Assembly (NCBI RefSeq): GCF_002899945.2 | Contig: NZ_PPEG02000001.1 | Coordinates: 124,001 to 188,000 of the forward strand | Origin: Chryseobacterium viscerum | Lineage (GTDB): Bacteria > Bacteroidota > Bacteroidia > Flavobacteriales > Weeksellaceae | Direction: 5' to 3' | Length of the DNA: 64,000 nucleotides | In this document: positions 1 through 8,266 of the stretch, one piece after another | How positions within the stretch are numbered: the stretch's first letter is position 1 | Layout of the letters: each line of letters starts with the position of its first letter | Program-made: the position numbers and the translations under genes | The notes under the pieces: model-generated | Told to the model about the DNA's origin: nothing | The model's input: only the letters and a program-made list of their open reading frames with translations | Databases searched by the model: none

Positions 1-1164
1 GGTTCTGGTGTCATCATCTCTCCAGACGGTTACATTATTTCCAACAACCACGTGGTTGCAGGTGCGAATAAGCTGGAAGTTGTATTGAGCAATAAGAAAT
101 CATACATCGCTACTTTGGTAGGAACAGACCCTAATACGGACATTTCTCTATTAAAGATTGAAGAAAAAGGTCTTCCTTATTTAAATTTTGCGAATTCGGA
201 TAATATCGATGTAGGACAATGGGTGCTTGCCGTAGGAAATCCACTTGGATTGAATTCTACTGTAACAGCGGGTATCGTTTCCGCTAAAGGAAGAGGTATT
301 GGTATTCTTGGAGGTCAGGGAAAAGCAACAAACCCTATTGAAAGCTTTATCCAAACAGATGCAGCAATCAACCCGGGTAACTCAGGAGGAGCTCTTGTCA
401 ACACCAATGGAGAATTGATCGGAATCAACTCTGCAATCCAATCTACAACAGGATATTATCAGGGATATGGATTCGCAATTCCTTCTAACTTAGCGAGAAA
501 AATTATTGAGGATATCAAAAAATTCGGAATTGTACAGAGAGGATTCTTAGGGGTGCAATCTTTAGATCTTTCGAATGATCAATTGGTGAATTCCTATAAT
601 AAACAGTTCAAGACTAATCTTAAAATAGGATCCGGAGTATATGTTACAGGATTTGGTGAGAAAAGTGGGGCTGAAGATGCAGGTCTGAAAAAAGGAGATA
701 TCATTACTAAAATAGACAGCTATGACATCACAGATTTTGCTGATCTGTCTATGTCTATAGGAAGCAAACGTCCAGGTGATAAAGTACAGCTAACGTATAC
801 CAGAGATGGTAAAGTAAATACAACCAGCGTTACTCTTAGGGATCAGAAAGGAGGAACTTCCACGAAGACGAAAGCAGACCTTACGGTAACTGAAAAAATC
901 GGAGCTGAATTTGACCCTCTTACAGAACGTTTCAAAACAGAATACGGACTGAACAGTGGTGTAGTTGCTAAAAGCGTATCTGAGGGCAGCGAAATGGCTA
1001 AAATCGGAATCGTAGACAACTATATCATCATTGAAGTCAATGGTAAGCCAGTCAATTCACAGAAAGATGTAGAAAAGATCCTGGATAAATACCAAGGAAA
1101 TGTACAGGTGAAGTTTGTGGATGACTACGGAAGAATCTACACAAAAGGATTTAAAATGCCTTAA
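1..1164 (+). CDS. degP: HtrA/DegP-family periplasmic serine protease (5' end outside window)
   Basis: Envelope protease/chaperone that degrades misfolded exported proteins. The reading frame is open from base 1, so the N-terminus (signal peptide and start of the trypsin-like domain) lies upstream; an apparent GTG start at 52 is internal. In the visible part the catalytic triad is complete: His in SNNHVVAG (partial residue 17), Asp in NTDISLLK (47) and Ser in NPGNSGGAL (128). Two PDZ-like regions follow, the first containing GSGVYVTGF and KKGDIITKID, the second near the C-terminus containing NSGVVAKSV and IIIEVNGKPV. Protease plus two PDZ domains is the DegP/DegQ layout rather than DegS. A strong stem-loop follows the stop. 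The family assignment is secure; DegP versus DegQ is not resolved. Confidence 0.95.
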   Translation, partial: GSGVIISPDGYIISNNHVVAGANKLEVVLSNKKSYIATLVGTDPNTDISLLKIEEKGLPYLNFANSDNIDVGQWVLAVGNPLGLNSTVTAGIVSAKGRGIGILGGQGKATNPIESFIQTDAAINPGNSGGALVNTNGELIGINSAIQSTTGYYQGYGFAIPSNLARKIIEDIKKFGIVQRGFLGVQSLDLSNDQLVNSYNKQFKTNLKIGSGVYVTGFGEKSGAEDAGLKKGDIITKIDSYDITDFADLSMSIGSKRPGDKVQLTYTRDGKVNTTSVTLRDQKGGTSTKTKADLTVTEKIGAEFDPLTERFKTEYGLNSGVVAKSVSEGSEMAKIGIVDNYIIIEVNGKPVNSQKDVEKILDKYQGNVQVKFVDDYGRIYTKGFKMP

Positions 1165-1200
1165 TCAAAAAACAAAGTTAGTTTTTCATATCAACAAAAA

Positions 1201-1229
1201 AACGCTGCAGAGATCTGCAGCGTTTTTTT
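1201..1229. terminator. Bidirectional stem-loop terminator
   Basis: A perfect 10-bp stem (AACGCTGCAG / CTGCAGCGTT) with loop AGAT, flanked by A-runs on the left and T-runs on the right. It lies between the convergent protease gene and the 151-residue membrane protein gene and can serve both. Confidence 0.85.
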
Positions 1230-1235
1230 ATTATT

Positions 1236-1691
1236 TTATTTAGGTTTATTCATTTTTTCAGCGATTCTTTTCTTCTTGTTCCGCTCGTAAATAATCTCTA
1301 CAATTTTACCCCCGATCCAGGAAAACGGAAAGAAAGTAAGGAAAATAGAAATCTTATAAAATGTAGGATGATAAGGAAATATAATGACATCCAACATTGC
1401 AATAAACAGCATAATAAAGCCGATCAGAATAGCGTAGGCTACTTTAGCATATTTAACGATAATAGCTGTTGCCACACCGCCAATGGTCGTACCCAATCCG
1501 GAAATAAACAACAGGAAACCGAAAAACGCCTTATCATCTTTCATACTGAAAAGAAACCTCTGCCAATGCTCAAACGGAGCAAAAGCATCAAAAGTAATCC
1601 ATTGCGGAAAAGCTCTTATACCAAGAGTAATAATAAGCCCTGCTATACCAAGGCCCAACAAAACCGCAATTGTATTTCTAAAAAAATTCAT
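1236..1691 (-). CDS. Small four-helix membrane protein, unknown function
   Basis: The 151-residue product has four hydrophobic segments, at about residues 7-25, 55-80, 84-105 and 113-133, and a basic C-terminal tail (ERNKKKRIAEKMNK), so it is probably an inner-membrane protein. I do not recognise a named family. The start codon overlaps the ridA stop codon by one base (TAATG), which implies translational coupling and a two-gene ridA operon. Nothing in the residues points to a catalytic role. The gene ends just before a strong bidirectional terminator. Confidence 0.7.
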   Translation of the reverse strand: MNFFRNTIAVLLGLGIAGLIITLGIRAFPQWITFDAFAPFEHWQRFLFSMKDDKAFFGFLLFISGLGTTIGGVATAIIVKYAKVAYAILIGFIMLFIAMLDVIIFPYHPTFYKISIFLTFFPFSWIGGKIVEIIYERNKKKRIAEKMNKPK

Positions 1692-2071
1692 TAATCCTGA
1701 TGTGCAATCATAGAAATTTCGATATCCACATTTTTAGGCAGACAAGAAACCTGTACTGTTTCACGTGCAGGGTAGCTTTCAGAATCTAAATAAGATGCAT
1801 AGATATCATTCATTACAGCAAAATCATCCATACTCTTAAGGAAGATAGTCGCTTTTACAACGTTTTTGAAAGTCATTCCTGCTTCCGTAAGAATAGCTTC
1901 AAGGTTTTTCATTACCTGGTGCGTTTCTTTTTCAATTCCTTCTACCAATTTACCAGTTGCAGGATCTACAGGGATCTGTCCGGAGATATATAAAACTCCG
2001 TTTGCCATATTAGCTTGTGAATAAGGCCCGATAGCTGCAGGTGCATTAACTGTGTTGATTATTTGTTTCAT
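1691..2071 (-). CDS. ridA: RidA family reactive enamine/imine deaminase
   Basis: Cytosolic enzyme of the YjgF/YER057c/UK114 family that hydrolyses reactive 2-aminoacrylate and related enamines released by PLP enzymes. The 126-residue length is typical. Family hallmarks are visible: PAAIGPYSQA near the N-terminus, YISGQIPVDP, the central KNVVKATIFL region, and the C-terminal PARETVQVSCLP segment carrying the conserved arginine, followed by VDIEISMIA. Its stop overlaps the start of the downstream membrane protein gene. Confidence 0.95.
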   Translation of the reverse strand: MKQIINTVNAPAAIGPYSQANMANGVLYISGQIPVDPATGKLVEGIEKETHQVMKNLEAILTEAGMTFKNVVKATIFLKSMDDFAVMNDIYASYLDSESYPARETVQVSCLPKNVDIEISMIAHQD

Positions 2072-2214
2072 AGCGGATATTTATTTTTTTCTAAGGTCAT
2101 ATACAATCACTATCTGCTGTATTCGTTGGTATGAAAATTTCGCCAACAGTGATTTCATTAGAATTTATTTTGGTTGCAAATATAAAATTTATATTCGCAA
2201 ATGCCAATCTGATA

Positions 2215-4809
2215 TTAGAAAGGTGCATTTGGTTGGGTAAAGCTTCTGTCTTTGTACTTCAATGCATCACTTAAGATATTGGCTTTTATACCAATAAAGA
2301 AGTCATATACTTTGTACTGACCGAAAGGAACCCAGTTAAAATTGATCGTAAAACTTCGCTGATCTCTTGAAAAACCAATTCTAGTATACGCCAATTCCTT
2401 AGTCACCATGTCATAATGTGTACTTCCGTTGATATTCCAGTAAGGAGTCAGCTTGATACTACCATCCAACCCAATGGATGCAATTTTATTGGCAAACCTG
2501 CTCAATCCTTTTGAGTAAGCATAGTTCGCACTGATATTTAAAGTCCATGCCTGATCAAAATGGGCGTAATGATCATCATCAAAATAATAATTCTCATTTC
2601 GGACCTCTCCTTTTGAAGAATATTTTTTAGCATAATCGGTCTTCTCTCCAAAAATCTCGCTGCTCAAAGGATACGATAACTGAACATTGAATCCCTGTAC
2701 ACTAAAATGTCCGAACTGTTCTGTTCTTATTCCTGTATCCTGCCCCGAAGAATAATCTATCCTATACGGCTCCAATGAAAGACTGGTATTTACAGTAAGT
2801 TTATTATTGAAGAAAGAAGATTGTCCGTTGATTGAAAATACAGACCAAGGGTGATCTTTAGCAGCAAAGTTGTAGCTTCCTGCAAGGTTTAAAGATTCAA
2901 AGATCTTGATTTTTTTCACTCCTGTAGAATCGCTCTTAGACTTTACTTTCATCTCAATATTGTTCCCGATATTGAAACCTAAAGCACCTACCATTCCGCT
3001 TGACGGACTTCCGATGATTCCTTTTTCGAAAATAGAATAAGGAGTCAAAGCTCCGGTTGCGTTATAATAGTTTTTATAATATCCGAAGTTAGGACTTGAG
3101 AAATCCGGTGCATACGTGAAACCAATACTTGGAGTCATCATGTGTCTCACCGCTTCCACAGCAGATCCTTTTTTGAATTTCAACATTCCATAAAGCGTGG
3201 TCTGAAGACTGGCTGAAGTAGAGAAAGTAGAATATCCGGTAAGGTTTTTATTAATCTCGTCAACGGTTACATTCTTTATTGGATCATAATATCTGTTAAG
3301 CGTTTTCGTGGTCAAAGCATTATCGATATTGGCACTTAAACTGAACGTGAAATACTTTGCTAAAGTTGTATTGGTTGCCAATGCGATGTTATTTTTAAGA
3401 CCCGTCTGCATTTTATCCCACATTTCTTTCTTAAACAACTCATTCTCCTGAGTATTTACAAAATTCGTAAGGTTGAAACCTGTATTCACCGTAATATTTT
3501 CAAGAAGTCCCGTTCTTATACCCGTTCTTGATTTGAATAGATAAAACTGGTTGATGGCTACGTTCATCTGTGGAAGACGAAGATCCGCCAGTCCTGTTGC
3601 AAAGTTTTGAGAATAAGAAGCCGTTCCTGTAATCGTTGCCGGAAGTTTCAGAAATCTTTTGGTAAGGGTTACCGTAGAGTTCTGCTGGGTATTCAATACA
3701 TTCTGGTTGAAAATATAGTTGTTGTTAAGCGGGTTGTTATAAAACTTTGTACTCACAATATCTACGGAAGCACTGAAGGTAAGAAACGGATTAGCTTTAG
3801 AATCCTGAGAGTGCGTCCAGTTGATTCTATAAGTACTGTTTTTGGTATAATCATCCAAACCTTTGATTCCTCTCACCATCGTACCAATATCTGCCGTAAA
3901 GTTTCCGGAGTATCGGTATTTTTTCTGATAATTTATCTGAGGACGTATATTCCAGCTTCCTTTCGTATAAATATCAGCCAGTACTTTAAGATCAAAATGC
4001 TCCCCAATCGGCTGGTAATACCCTATTCCGTTAAGGAAAAATCCTACATCTTCTCTTTCCCCGAAACTTGGGATCAGGATTCCTGCTGCCCTTTTATCTG
4101 AAAACGGCAAAATAGCAAACGGAAGATAAAGAGGAGTCGGAACCTGTTCGATAAACATTTGAATAGGACCTGTAACGATCTGCGATTTATTTTTGGTTTT
4201 TATCAGCTTAATATTATAAGCTCTCATAAAATAATCCGCAGCGGTATCTTTTTTCTTAATGAAATAATCATCCGTCGTATAATCCGCTTTTCTCATCGCG
4301 AATACAGAATCGTTATATTTTTTTGTTTTCTGAGCGATAATTACCCCCTCACTTTCTTCTGTTCTTGCGTTGAAAGCGATGGCTTGTTTGGTTTTTGTGT
4401 TATAGCTGAACTCGTTAGTTTCGTATTTCTTCCCAGCCTGTGTGGTGATTACGGGCTCGATGATTTTTCCTAAAGAGTCTTGTTTTCCTCTCGCGTAGAT
4501 CAGACTTTTATTATCATCAATAGAAATATAATCTGCATCAATCTGCATATCCTGGTACTTTACCTGCGCATTTTTGTTCAGGAAAGTCATCTTTTTAGGG
4601 ATGTCTCTCCTCTGATCGTCAGCTTTTGTACGAAGAATATCATCAAGAGATTCTTTTTTTACAACTATGGTATCCTTTTTGGAAATAGTATCATTAACCG
4701 CATTTTTAGGCAATTTTTCAGGAGTTTTCTGTGCTAAAAAATTGTTAAAAATTAGGATAATTAAAATTTGTAATATATTTTTGAGGACGGTTTTGGCCAA
4801 TTTTGTCAT
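2215..4809 (-). CDS. lptD: LPS-assembly outer-membrane protein LptD (Bacteroidota type)
   Basis: Outer-membrane beta-barrel translocon that inserts lipopolysaccharide into the outer leaflet. The 864-residue protein starts with a signal peptide (hydrophobic run ending NNFLAQK), followed by an OstA/LptA-like jellyroll region (about 70-200, with YQDMQIDADYISI) and a long barrel. The QVPTPLYLPFAILPFSDKR stretch and the following GILIPSFGERE are typical of LptD. The barrel alternates aromatic and polar residues and ends in a short PNAPF tail. Divergent from the amidase gene across only 44 bp, so the two promoters must overlap. Confidence 0.9.
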   Translation of the reverse strand: MTKLAKTVLKNILQILIILIFNNFLAQKTPEKLPKNAVNDTISKKDTIVVKKESLDDILRTKADDQRRDIPKKMTFLNKNAQVKYQDMQIDADYISIDDNKSLIYARGKQDSLGKIIEPVITTQAGKKYETNEFSYNTKTKQAIAFNARTEESEGVIIAQKTKKYNDSVFAMRKADYTTDDYFIKKKDTAADYFMRAYNIKLIKTKNKSQIVTGPIQMFIEQVPTPLYLPFAILPFSDKRAAGILIPSFGEREDVGFFLNGIGYYQPIGEHFDLKVLADIYTKGSWNIRPQINYQKKYRYSGNFTADIGTMVRGIKGLDDYTKNSTYRINWTHSQDSKANPFLTFSASVDIVSTKFYNNPLNNNYIFNQNVLNTQQNSTVTLTKRFLKLPATITGTASYSQNFATGLADLRLPQMNVAINQFYLFKSRTGIRTGLLENITVNTGFNLTNFVNTQENELFKKEMWDKMQTGLKNNIALATNTTLAKYFTFSLSANIDNALTTKTLNRYYDPIKNVTVDEINKNLTGYSTFSTSASLQTTLYGMLKFKKGSAVEAVRHMMTPSIGFTYAPDFSSPNFGYYKNYYNATGALTPYSIFEKGIIGSPSSGMVGALGFNIGNNIEMKVKSKSDSTGVKKIKIFESLNLAGSYNFAAKDHPWSVFSINGQSSFFNNKLTVNTSLSLEPYRIDYSSGQDTGIRTEQFGHFSVQGFNVQLSYPLSSEIFGEKTDYAKKYSSKGEVRNENYYFDDDHYAHFDQAWTLNISANYAYSKGLSRFANKIASIGLDGSIKLTPYWNINGSTHYDMVTKELAYTRIGFSRDQRSFTINFNWVPFGQYKVYDFFIGIKANILSDALKYKDRSFTQPNAPF

Positions 4810-4853
4810 ATATGATTAAGGCCCAAAATTAATATAATTTTTATAACTGTAAG

Positions 4854-6140
4854 ATGCACAAACAAAATTTTAAAATAATTTTATCATTTCTCCTTCTCCT
4901 TACCAGCAACTTTATTCTCTCTCAGAAGAAGTTTACTATCGTTCTGGATGCGGGACACGGAGGAAGTGATCATGGCGCCAACAGGGCCTATGCAGACATC
5001 GGAAGAGTCGCAGAAAAAGATATTACACTTGCTATTACACTAAAAGTAGGAGCCATGTTAGAAAAAAACAGAGACTTCAAAGTAATATACACCCGTAAAA
5101 TCGACGAGTACCCTTCTCTATCCGACAGAACCAATCTGGCTAACAGAAGTAAAGCTGATCTTTTTATATCCATTCACTGTAATTCTTCTCAAAGACCTAC
5201 AGCTTATGGTACAGAAACCTATGTTCAGGGACCTAACCAGAACAATGAGAACCTTGAGGTTGCCAAAAGAGAAAATGACGTGATCTTCCTGGATGAAAAA
5301 GACAAGCAGACATTCGGATCTTACAATGCTGATTCTCCCGAGTCATTAATTGCCTTAAAACTTCAGCAGAATAAATATCTGGAATCAAGTCTTCTTTTGG
5401 GAGGATTAGTAGAAGATAATTTTGTGAACAAAGACAAAAGATCTTCCAGAGGGGTTTTCCAGAAGAACCTTCACGTTCTCCGTATGAATGCCATGCCATC
5501 TGTACTTATTGAAACTGGTTTCATCAACCATCCTGAAGAAAGTCATTATATTGCTTCAGACAAAGGACAGACGGAGATTGCAGAAAGTATCTACAATGCG
5601 ATTATAGATTATAAGAAAGCAATTGATAGAAAATCAGGAGGTTCTCTCACCGTTAAAAAGCCTGAGCCAGAAAAACCAGCTGAAGCACCTTTGAAAAATG
5701 ATTTCAGAATTCTATTGATGAGCTCTCCTACAAAATACAATGAAAATGATCCTGCCCTGAAAGGTCTGAATTATATTCTTACCCTTAAAGAAAATGGTCA
5801 ATACAAGTATTACTATGCTGTAACCAACATGGCTTCTGTAAAAGACATCAATCTTAAAACAGCTAAAGATGCAGGTTTCAGAAACTCTTTTGCGGTAGGG
5901 TTCATGCCCAACCAAAGAATCAGCATGGGATATTATACGATAGAAGTCTATGCCGGTGATAAATTGAATGGTAATTCTTATATCCTTCAAAACTTGAAAG
6001 ATGTAGAAAGGGAGAAAGATAATGGAGTCTTTTATTACACCTATGGTAAAGTATACACCCTTGAAGATGCAGCAAAGCTTCAAAAAGATCTTGAGGCTAA
6101 AGGTGTAAAAAACACCGTGATACAAAAAGTTTATAAATAA
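4854..6140 (+). CDS. N-acetylmuramoyl-L-alanine amidase (Amidase_3) with C-terminal SPOR-like region
   Basis: Periplasmic zinc amidase that cleaves the bond between MurNAc and the stem peptide of peptidoglycan. A signal peptide ends near residue 24. Zinc ligands are visible as His35 (LDAGHGG), Glu54 (VAEKDITL) and His108 (FISIHCNSS); the catalytic Glu220 is in VLIETGFINHPEE. The first 260 residues are the Amidase_3 domain; a Pro/Glu linker (PEPEKPAE) leads to a C-terminal region with GYYTIEVYAG and DAAKLQKDLEAKG that resembles a SPOR peptidoglycan-binding repeat. The SPOR call is inference. Confidence 0.92.
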   Translation: MHKQNFKIILSFLLLLTSNFILSQKKFTIVLDAGHGGSDHGANRAYADIGRVAEKDITLAITLKVGAMLEKNRDFKVIYTRKIDEYPSLSDRTNLANRSKADLFISIHCNSSQRPTAYGTETYVQGPNQNNENLEVAKRENDVIFLDEKDKQTFGSYNADSPESLIALKLQQNKYLESSLLLGGLVEDNFVNKDKRSSRGVFQKNLHVLRMNAMPSVLIETGFINHPEESHYIASDKGQTEIAESIYNAIIDYKKAIDRKSGGSLTVKKPEPEKPAEAPLKNDFRILLMSSPTKYNENDPALKGLNYILTLKENGQYKYYYAVTNMASVKDINLKTAKDAGFRNSFAVGFMPNQRISMGYYTIEVYAGDKLNGNSYILQNLKDVEREKDNGVFYYTYGKVYTLEDAAKLQKDLEAKGVKNTVIQKVYK

Positions 6141-6199
6141 TTTTAAAAAGAAATTTTGAGGTTAAAAAGTTAATTGTTATTTTTGCAACCTCAAAATTT

Positions 6200-6271
6200 G
6201 GCCTATTCGTCTAGTGGTCAGGACTCAAGATTTTCATTCTTGCAACAGGGGTTCGATTCCCCTATAGGCTA
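6200..6271 (+). tRNA. tRNA-Glu (anticodon TTC), island integration site
   Basis: A 72-nt cloverleaf. The acceptor stem GGCCTAT pairs with ATAGGCT plus discriminator A, the anticodon stem CAAGA/TCTTG holds loop TTTTCAT with anticodon TTC, and the T arm is GGGGTTCGATTCCCC. CCA is not encoded. Its acceptor and D-arm differ from the three tRNA-Glu copies at 24 kb. Its last bases start a 12-bp direct repeat found again at 19729. A promoter-like TATTTTTG lies about 20 nt upstream. Confidence 0.97.
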
Positions 6272-6272
6272 C
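6261..6272. repeat. Left attachment repeat (attL)
   Basis: CCTATAGGCTAC, spanning the 3' half of the tRNA-Glu acceptor stem; an identical copy lies at 19729-19740. The neighbouring bases differ at the two copies, so the identity is only 12 bp. Use of a tRNA 3' end by tyrosine recombinases is well established. Confidence 0.7.
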
Positions 6273-6287
6273 TAAACTATACCACTC

Positions 6288-6325
6288 AATCCCTAATCAA
6301 TACAAGGTTCAGGGATTTTTTTATT
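6288..6325 (+). terminator. Stem-loop terminator after tRNA-Glu, inside the island
   Basis: AATCCCT (6288-6294) pairs with AGGGATT (6311-6317) and is followed by a run of T. It would stop tRNA transcription entering the island after insertion separated the tRNA from its own terminator. The stretch from 6326 to 6548 holds no gene I can support. Confidence 0.6.
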
Positions 6326-6548
6326 CCAAAAGTCAACGGAATCTCCACGAATTTTAAAAGAACTCTCGTACACGCTTTGTACAAGGCGAATTTCGAAAAT
6401 CTTTTTTGATTTCTAAAATTTCCCTTTCCTTTTGTTATATTTTTGTTTCTTGAAATTGATTCGGAAACATTCTCTCGCTCTAAGGCTTGGAAGCTCCTTG
6501 AATTTTCTTTTTTGTCTGAAAAAGAGGATTGCGATTGAAAAAACAAAA

Positions 6549-6571
6549 AACAGGCTTAAAATAAGCCTGTT
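6549..6571 (-). terminator. Terminator of the Pycsar-like operon
   Basis: A perfect 10-bp stem (AACAGGCTTA / TAAGCCTGTT) with loop AAA. Read on the minus strand it is followed by a T-rich tract, as expected for the 3' end of the operon ending at 6632. Confidence 0.8.
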
Positions 6572-6631
6572 TACCAATTGATAGATTTCGGAAATATTTT
6601 TATTGGTTTAATATATTTACAAATTTAAAAA

Positions 6632-7285
6632 TCACCTCTTTGACATCATTGATTCAATAGCATTCAAATCATTTCCAATTTGAGTTTTAGGCAAAGACAA
6701 AATTTTCTTTAATGACTCTTTATGACAATACTTTAATTTTTTTCCTGATCCACAAAAACAAACCTCATACATCTTTAGATTAAATGTTTTTTCAAGATTA
6801 GATAGTAAATACTGCAACTCCAGGAGATTCTTTATACCAGTCATTTCAAAATAATCTTGTAGTTTCCCATCAAATCCATGCTGATAATCACCATTAGCCC
6901 ACATCTTCTCCTTTTCAAAATACAATTGATTGGCAAAATAAGGAACAACATATTCGTCCAAAAACTGAAGTATTGTTATTCCTTTTCTTGCTCTTAATGA
7001 TTGTTTTTGCTCAACTTCAACACAGCAACTATTATCAGAATGTATATGCCTTTTTTCATTTTTAGGAATTCTTGCATCTTCTAAATAAACAACAGGAAAA
7101 TAGTATGGATATTTTTTAATGTTAATGACAATCTTAATATTAAATGAATCCCAATAGACATTCATTTTATCAAATATATCAACACTTCCTCTACATATAA
7201 AATTATCCTCTTCCCAAAAAAGTTTGATTTTAGGGTATTTTAGTGCTGCTTTATTAAAGTCATTTTTGATTACCTGTTTAGCCAT
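6632..7285 (-). CDS. E2-like (UBC-fold) protein with C-terminal SEC-C zinc motif, third gene of a Pycsar-like operon
   Basis: The 217-residue protein resembles the E2-only proteins of short type II CBASS operons. An N-terminal beta-rich region (about 15-75, with YPYYFPVVYLED) leads to RHIHSDNSCCVEV (79-91), which matches the H-x-N ... C active-site neighbourhood of E2 enzymes; Cys87 or Cys88 would be the catalytic thiol. ITILQFLDEYVVPYFANQ and the GDYQHG motif follow, as in bacterial E2-like families. The C-terminus carries a SEC-C zinc knuckle: Cys176, Cys178, Cys187, His188. The gene overlaps the upstream cyclase gene by 16 bases, so co-expression is near certain. No E1 or JAB peptidase is nearby. 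The E2 fold is inference from motif order; the SEC-C motif is clear. Confidence 0.72.
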   Translation of the reverse strand: MAKQVIKNDFNKAALKYPKIKLFWEEDNFICRGSVDIFDKMNVYWDSFNIKIVINIKKYPYYFPVVYLEDARIPKNEKRHIHSDNSCCVEVEQKQSLRARKGITILQFLDEYVVPYFANQLYFEKEKMWANGDYQHGFDGKLQDYFEMTGIKNLLELQYLLSNLEKTFNLKMYEVCFCGSGKKLKYCHKESLKKILSLPKTQIGNDLNAIESMMSKR

Positions 7286-8262
7286 GGTCTATTAACTTCT
7301 GCAATGGGTTTTATAGTGGAAGATTGTAATTCCGACAAATAATTAGGTCTGTTTGGCTTAATTTCGATATTTCCATTAAAATGTGAGGTTACCACAAAGT
7401 CTAACTGCTTTAAAAATTTCAACCAATTAAATTTATATTGTCCGTAATAAAAACTTTTTTGAGGGTCTTTATAAATGTACCTTTCATCATCAACAGGAGT
7501 GTATAAATCTTTATCAACTTCTCCAAAATCAATAACATTTTTACCAATAACAGTCCCATTAGAATCCGCATAGTGTTGCATTTTTGGAGCAAGACTAGTA
7601 TGTAAACTAACAGTAGTTACTTCACTTGATTCTCCAATTCCTGACATCGCCCACAAAACATCCTTATCATCTCCGAAATCAATTCCAATTCTTGTTTTAA
7701 TTTTCTCGATACCGTGCTGTTCAAATAATTGCTTTAAGTCGTTTTCTAAAAAGGCATTAAATAAACTGGTTGCAATTAAAGCATGTGTATTTGCAGACTT
7801 TTTATCTACACCTTTTCCTCCAAAATAAACAAATAAACCGTCACCCTGCAGCCTATGGATAAAACCACCAAATATTTTGACTAAATTAATACCTAGAAGT
7901 TGAATGGTATCCGTAATAATAAAGATCGTTTCATTATCATATTTTTTGTAAAGATTTGTCGATCCCTTTACATCAATGAAAACAGACACAATATTATGAT
8001 TCTCCTTATTCTTTGTTCCTTTCAGATGAACAAAATCAGGATGATGCCCAACTTTTTGTTCTGTGATTTCTTTTATACCTAATCCAGAAGCCAATAGTTC
8101 TAAATCTCTTGGTCTTGATAGTTCTTTCTTAGAACTTTCATAATCATTTAAAGAGAAAAACTTCGTTCTTGCATATGCACTTTCATTAAGTGACAAGTTT
8201 AAAGAATTATCATTGTTCAACGCAGACTCAATGATTTTTTTGTAAGAGTTAAAAACCTCCAT
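7270..8262 (-). CDS. pycC: PycC-like class III nucleotide cyclase (Pycsar)
   Basis: Pycsar cyclases make cCMP or cUMP on phage infection and so switch on a membrane or TIR effector. A class III cyclase domain spans about residues 95-255 (numbered from an upstream ATG at 8286). Metal-binding aspartates are Asp105 in FIDVKGST and Asp149 in LQGDGLFVYF; the KTRIGIDFGD strand and the GESSEVTTVSLHTSLAPKMQ helix follow in order. No membrane or HAMP domain is present, as in stand-alone PycC. I prefer the start at 8262 (MEVFNSYKK), 5 nt after the effector stop; the ATG at 8286 would overlap it. The C-terminus (RPWLNR) lacks the Gly/Ala end seen on CD-NTases that E2 enzymes conjugate. Base specificity cannot be read from sequence. 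Confidence 0.85.
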   Translation of the reverse strand: MEVFNSYKKIIESALNNDNSLNLSLNESAYARTKFFSLNDYESSKKELSRPRDLELLASGLGIKEITEQKVGHHPDFVHLKGTKNKENHNIVSVFIDVKGSTNLYKKYDNETIFIITDTIQLLGINLVKIFGGFIHRLQGDGLFVYFGGKGVDKKSANTHALIATSLFNAFLENDLKQLFEQHGIEKIKTRIGIDFGDDKDVLWAMSGIGESSEVTTVSLHTSLAPKMQHYADSNGTVIGKNVIDFGEVDKDLYTPVDDERYIYKDPQKSFYYGQYKFNWLKFLKQLDFVVTSHFNGNIEIKPNRPNYLSELQSSTIKPIAEVNRPWLNR

Positions 8263-8266
8263 AATA

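Noticed and set aside
52..54. GTG at 52 as the true start of the protease
   Set aside because: The frame is open upstream and includes the catalytic His before this codon, so the start lies outside the window.
3607..4101. A 164-codon plus-strand frame inside lptD
   Set aside because: Shadow of the lptD barrel on the opposite strand, Arg/Ile-rich without motifs.
6286..6546. An 86-codon minus-strand frame after the tRNA-Glu
   Set aside because: Low-complexity Lys/Arg/Ser composition, overlap with a terminator hairpin and no recognisable motif; it is not supported as a gene.
6629..6700. SEC-C motif as evidence of a SecA fragment
   Set aside because: The rest of the protein has no SecA motor motifs; SEC-C tails occur on many unrelated proteins.
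7270..8262. Reading the cyclase as an ordinary cAMP adenylate cyclase
   Set aside because: The stand-alone domain next to a PycTM-like effector and the mobile-island context fit Pycsar better. Base specificity is still unproven.
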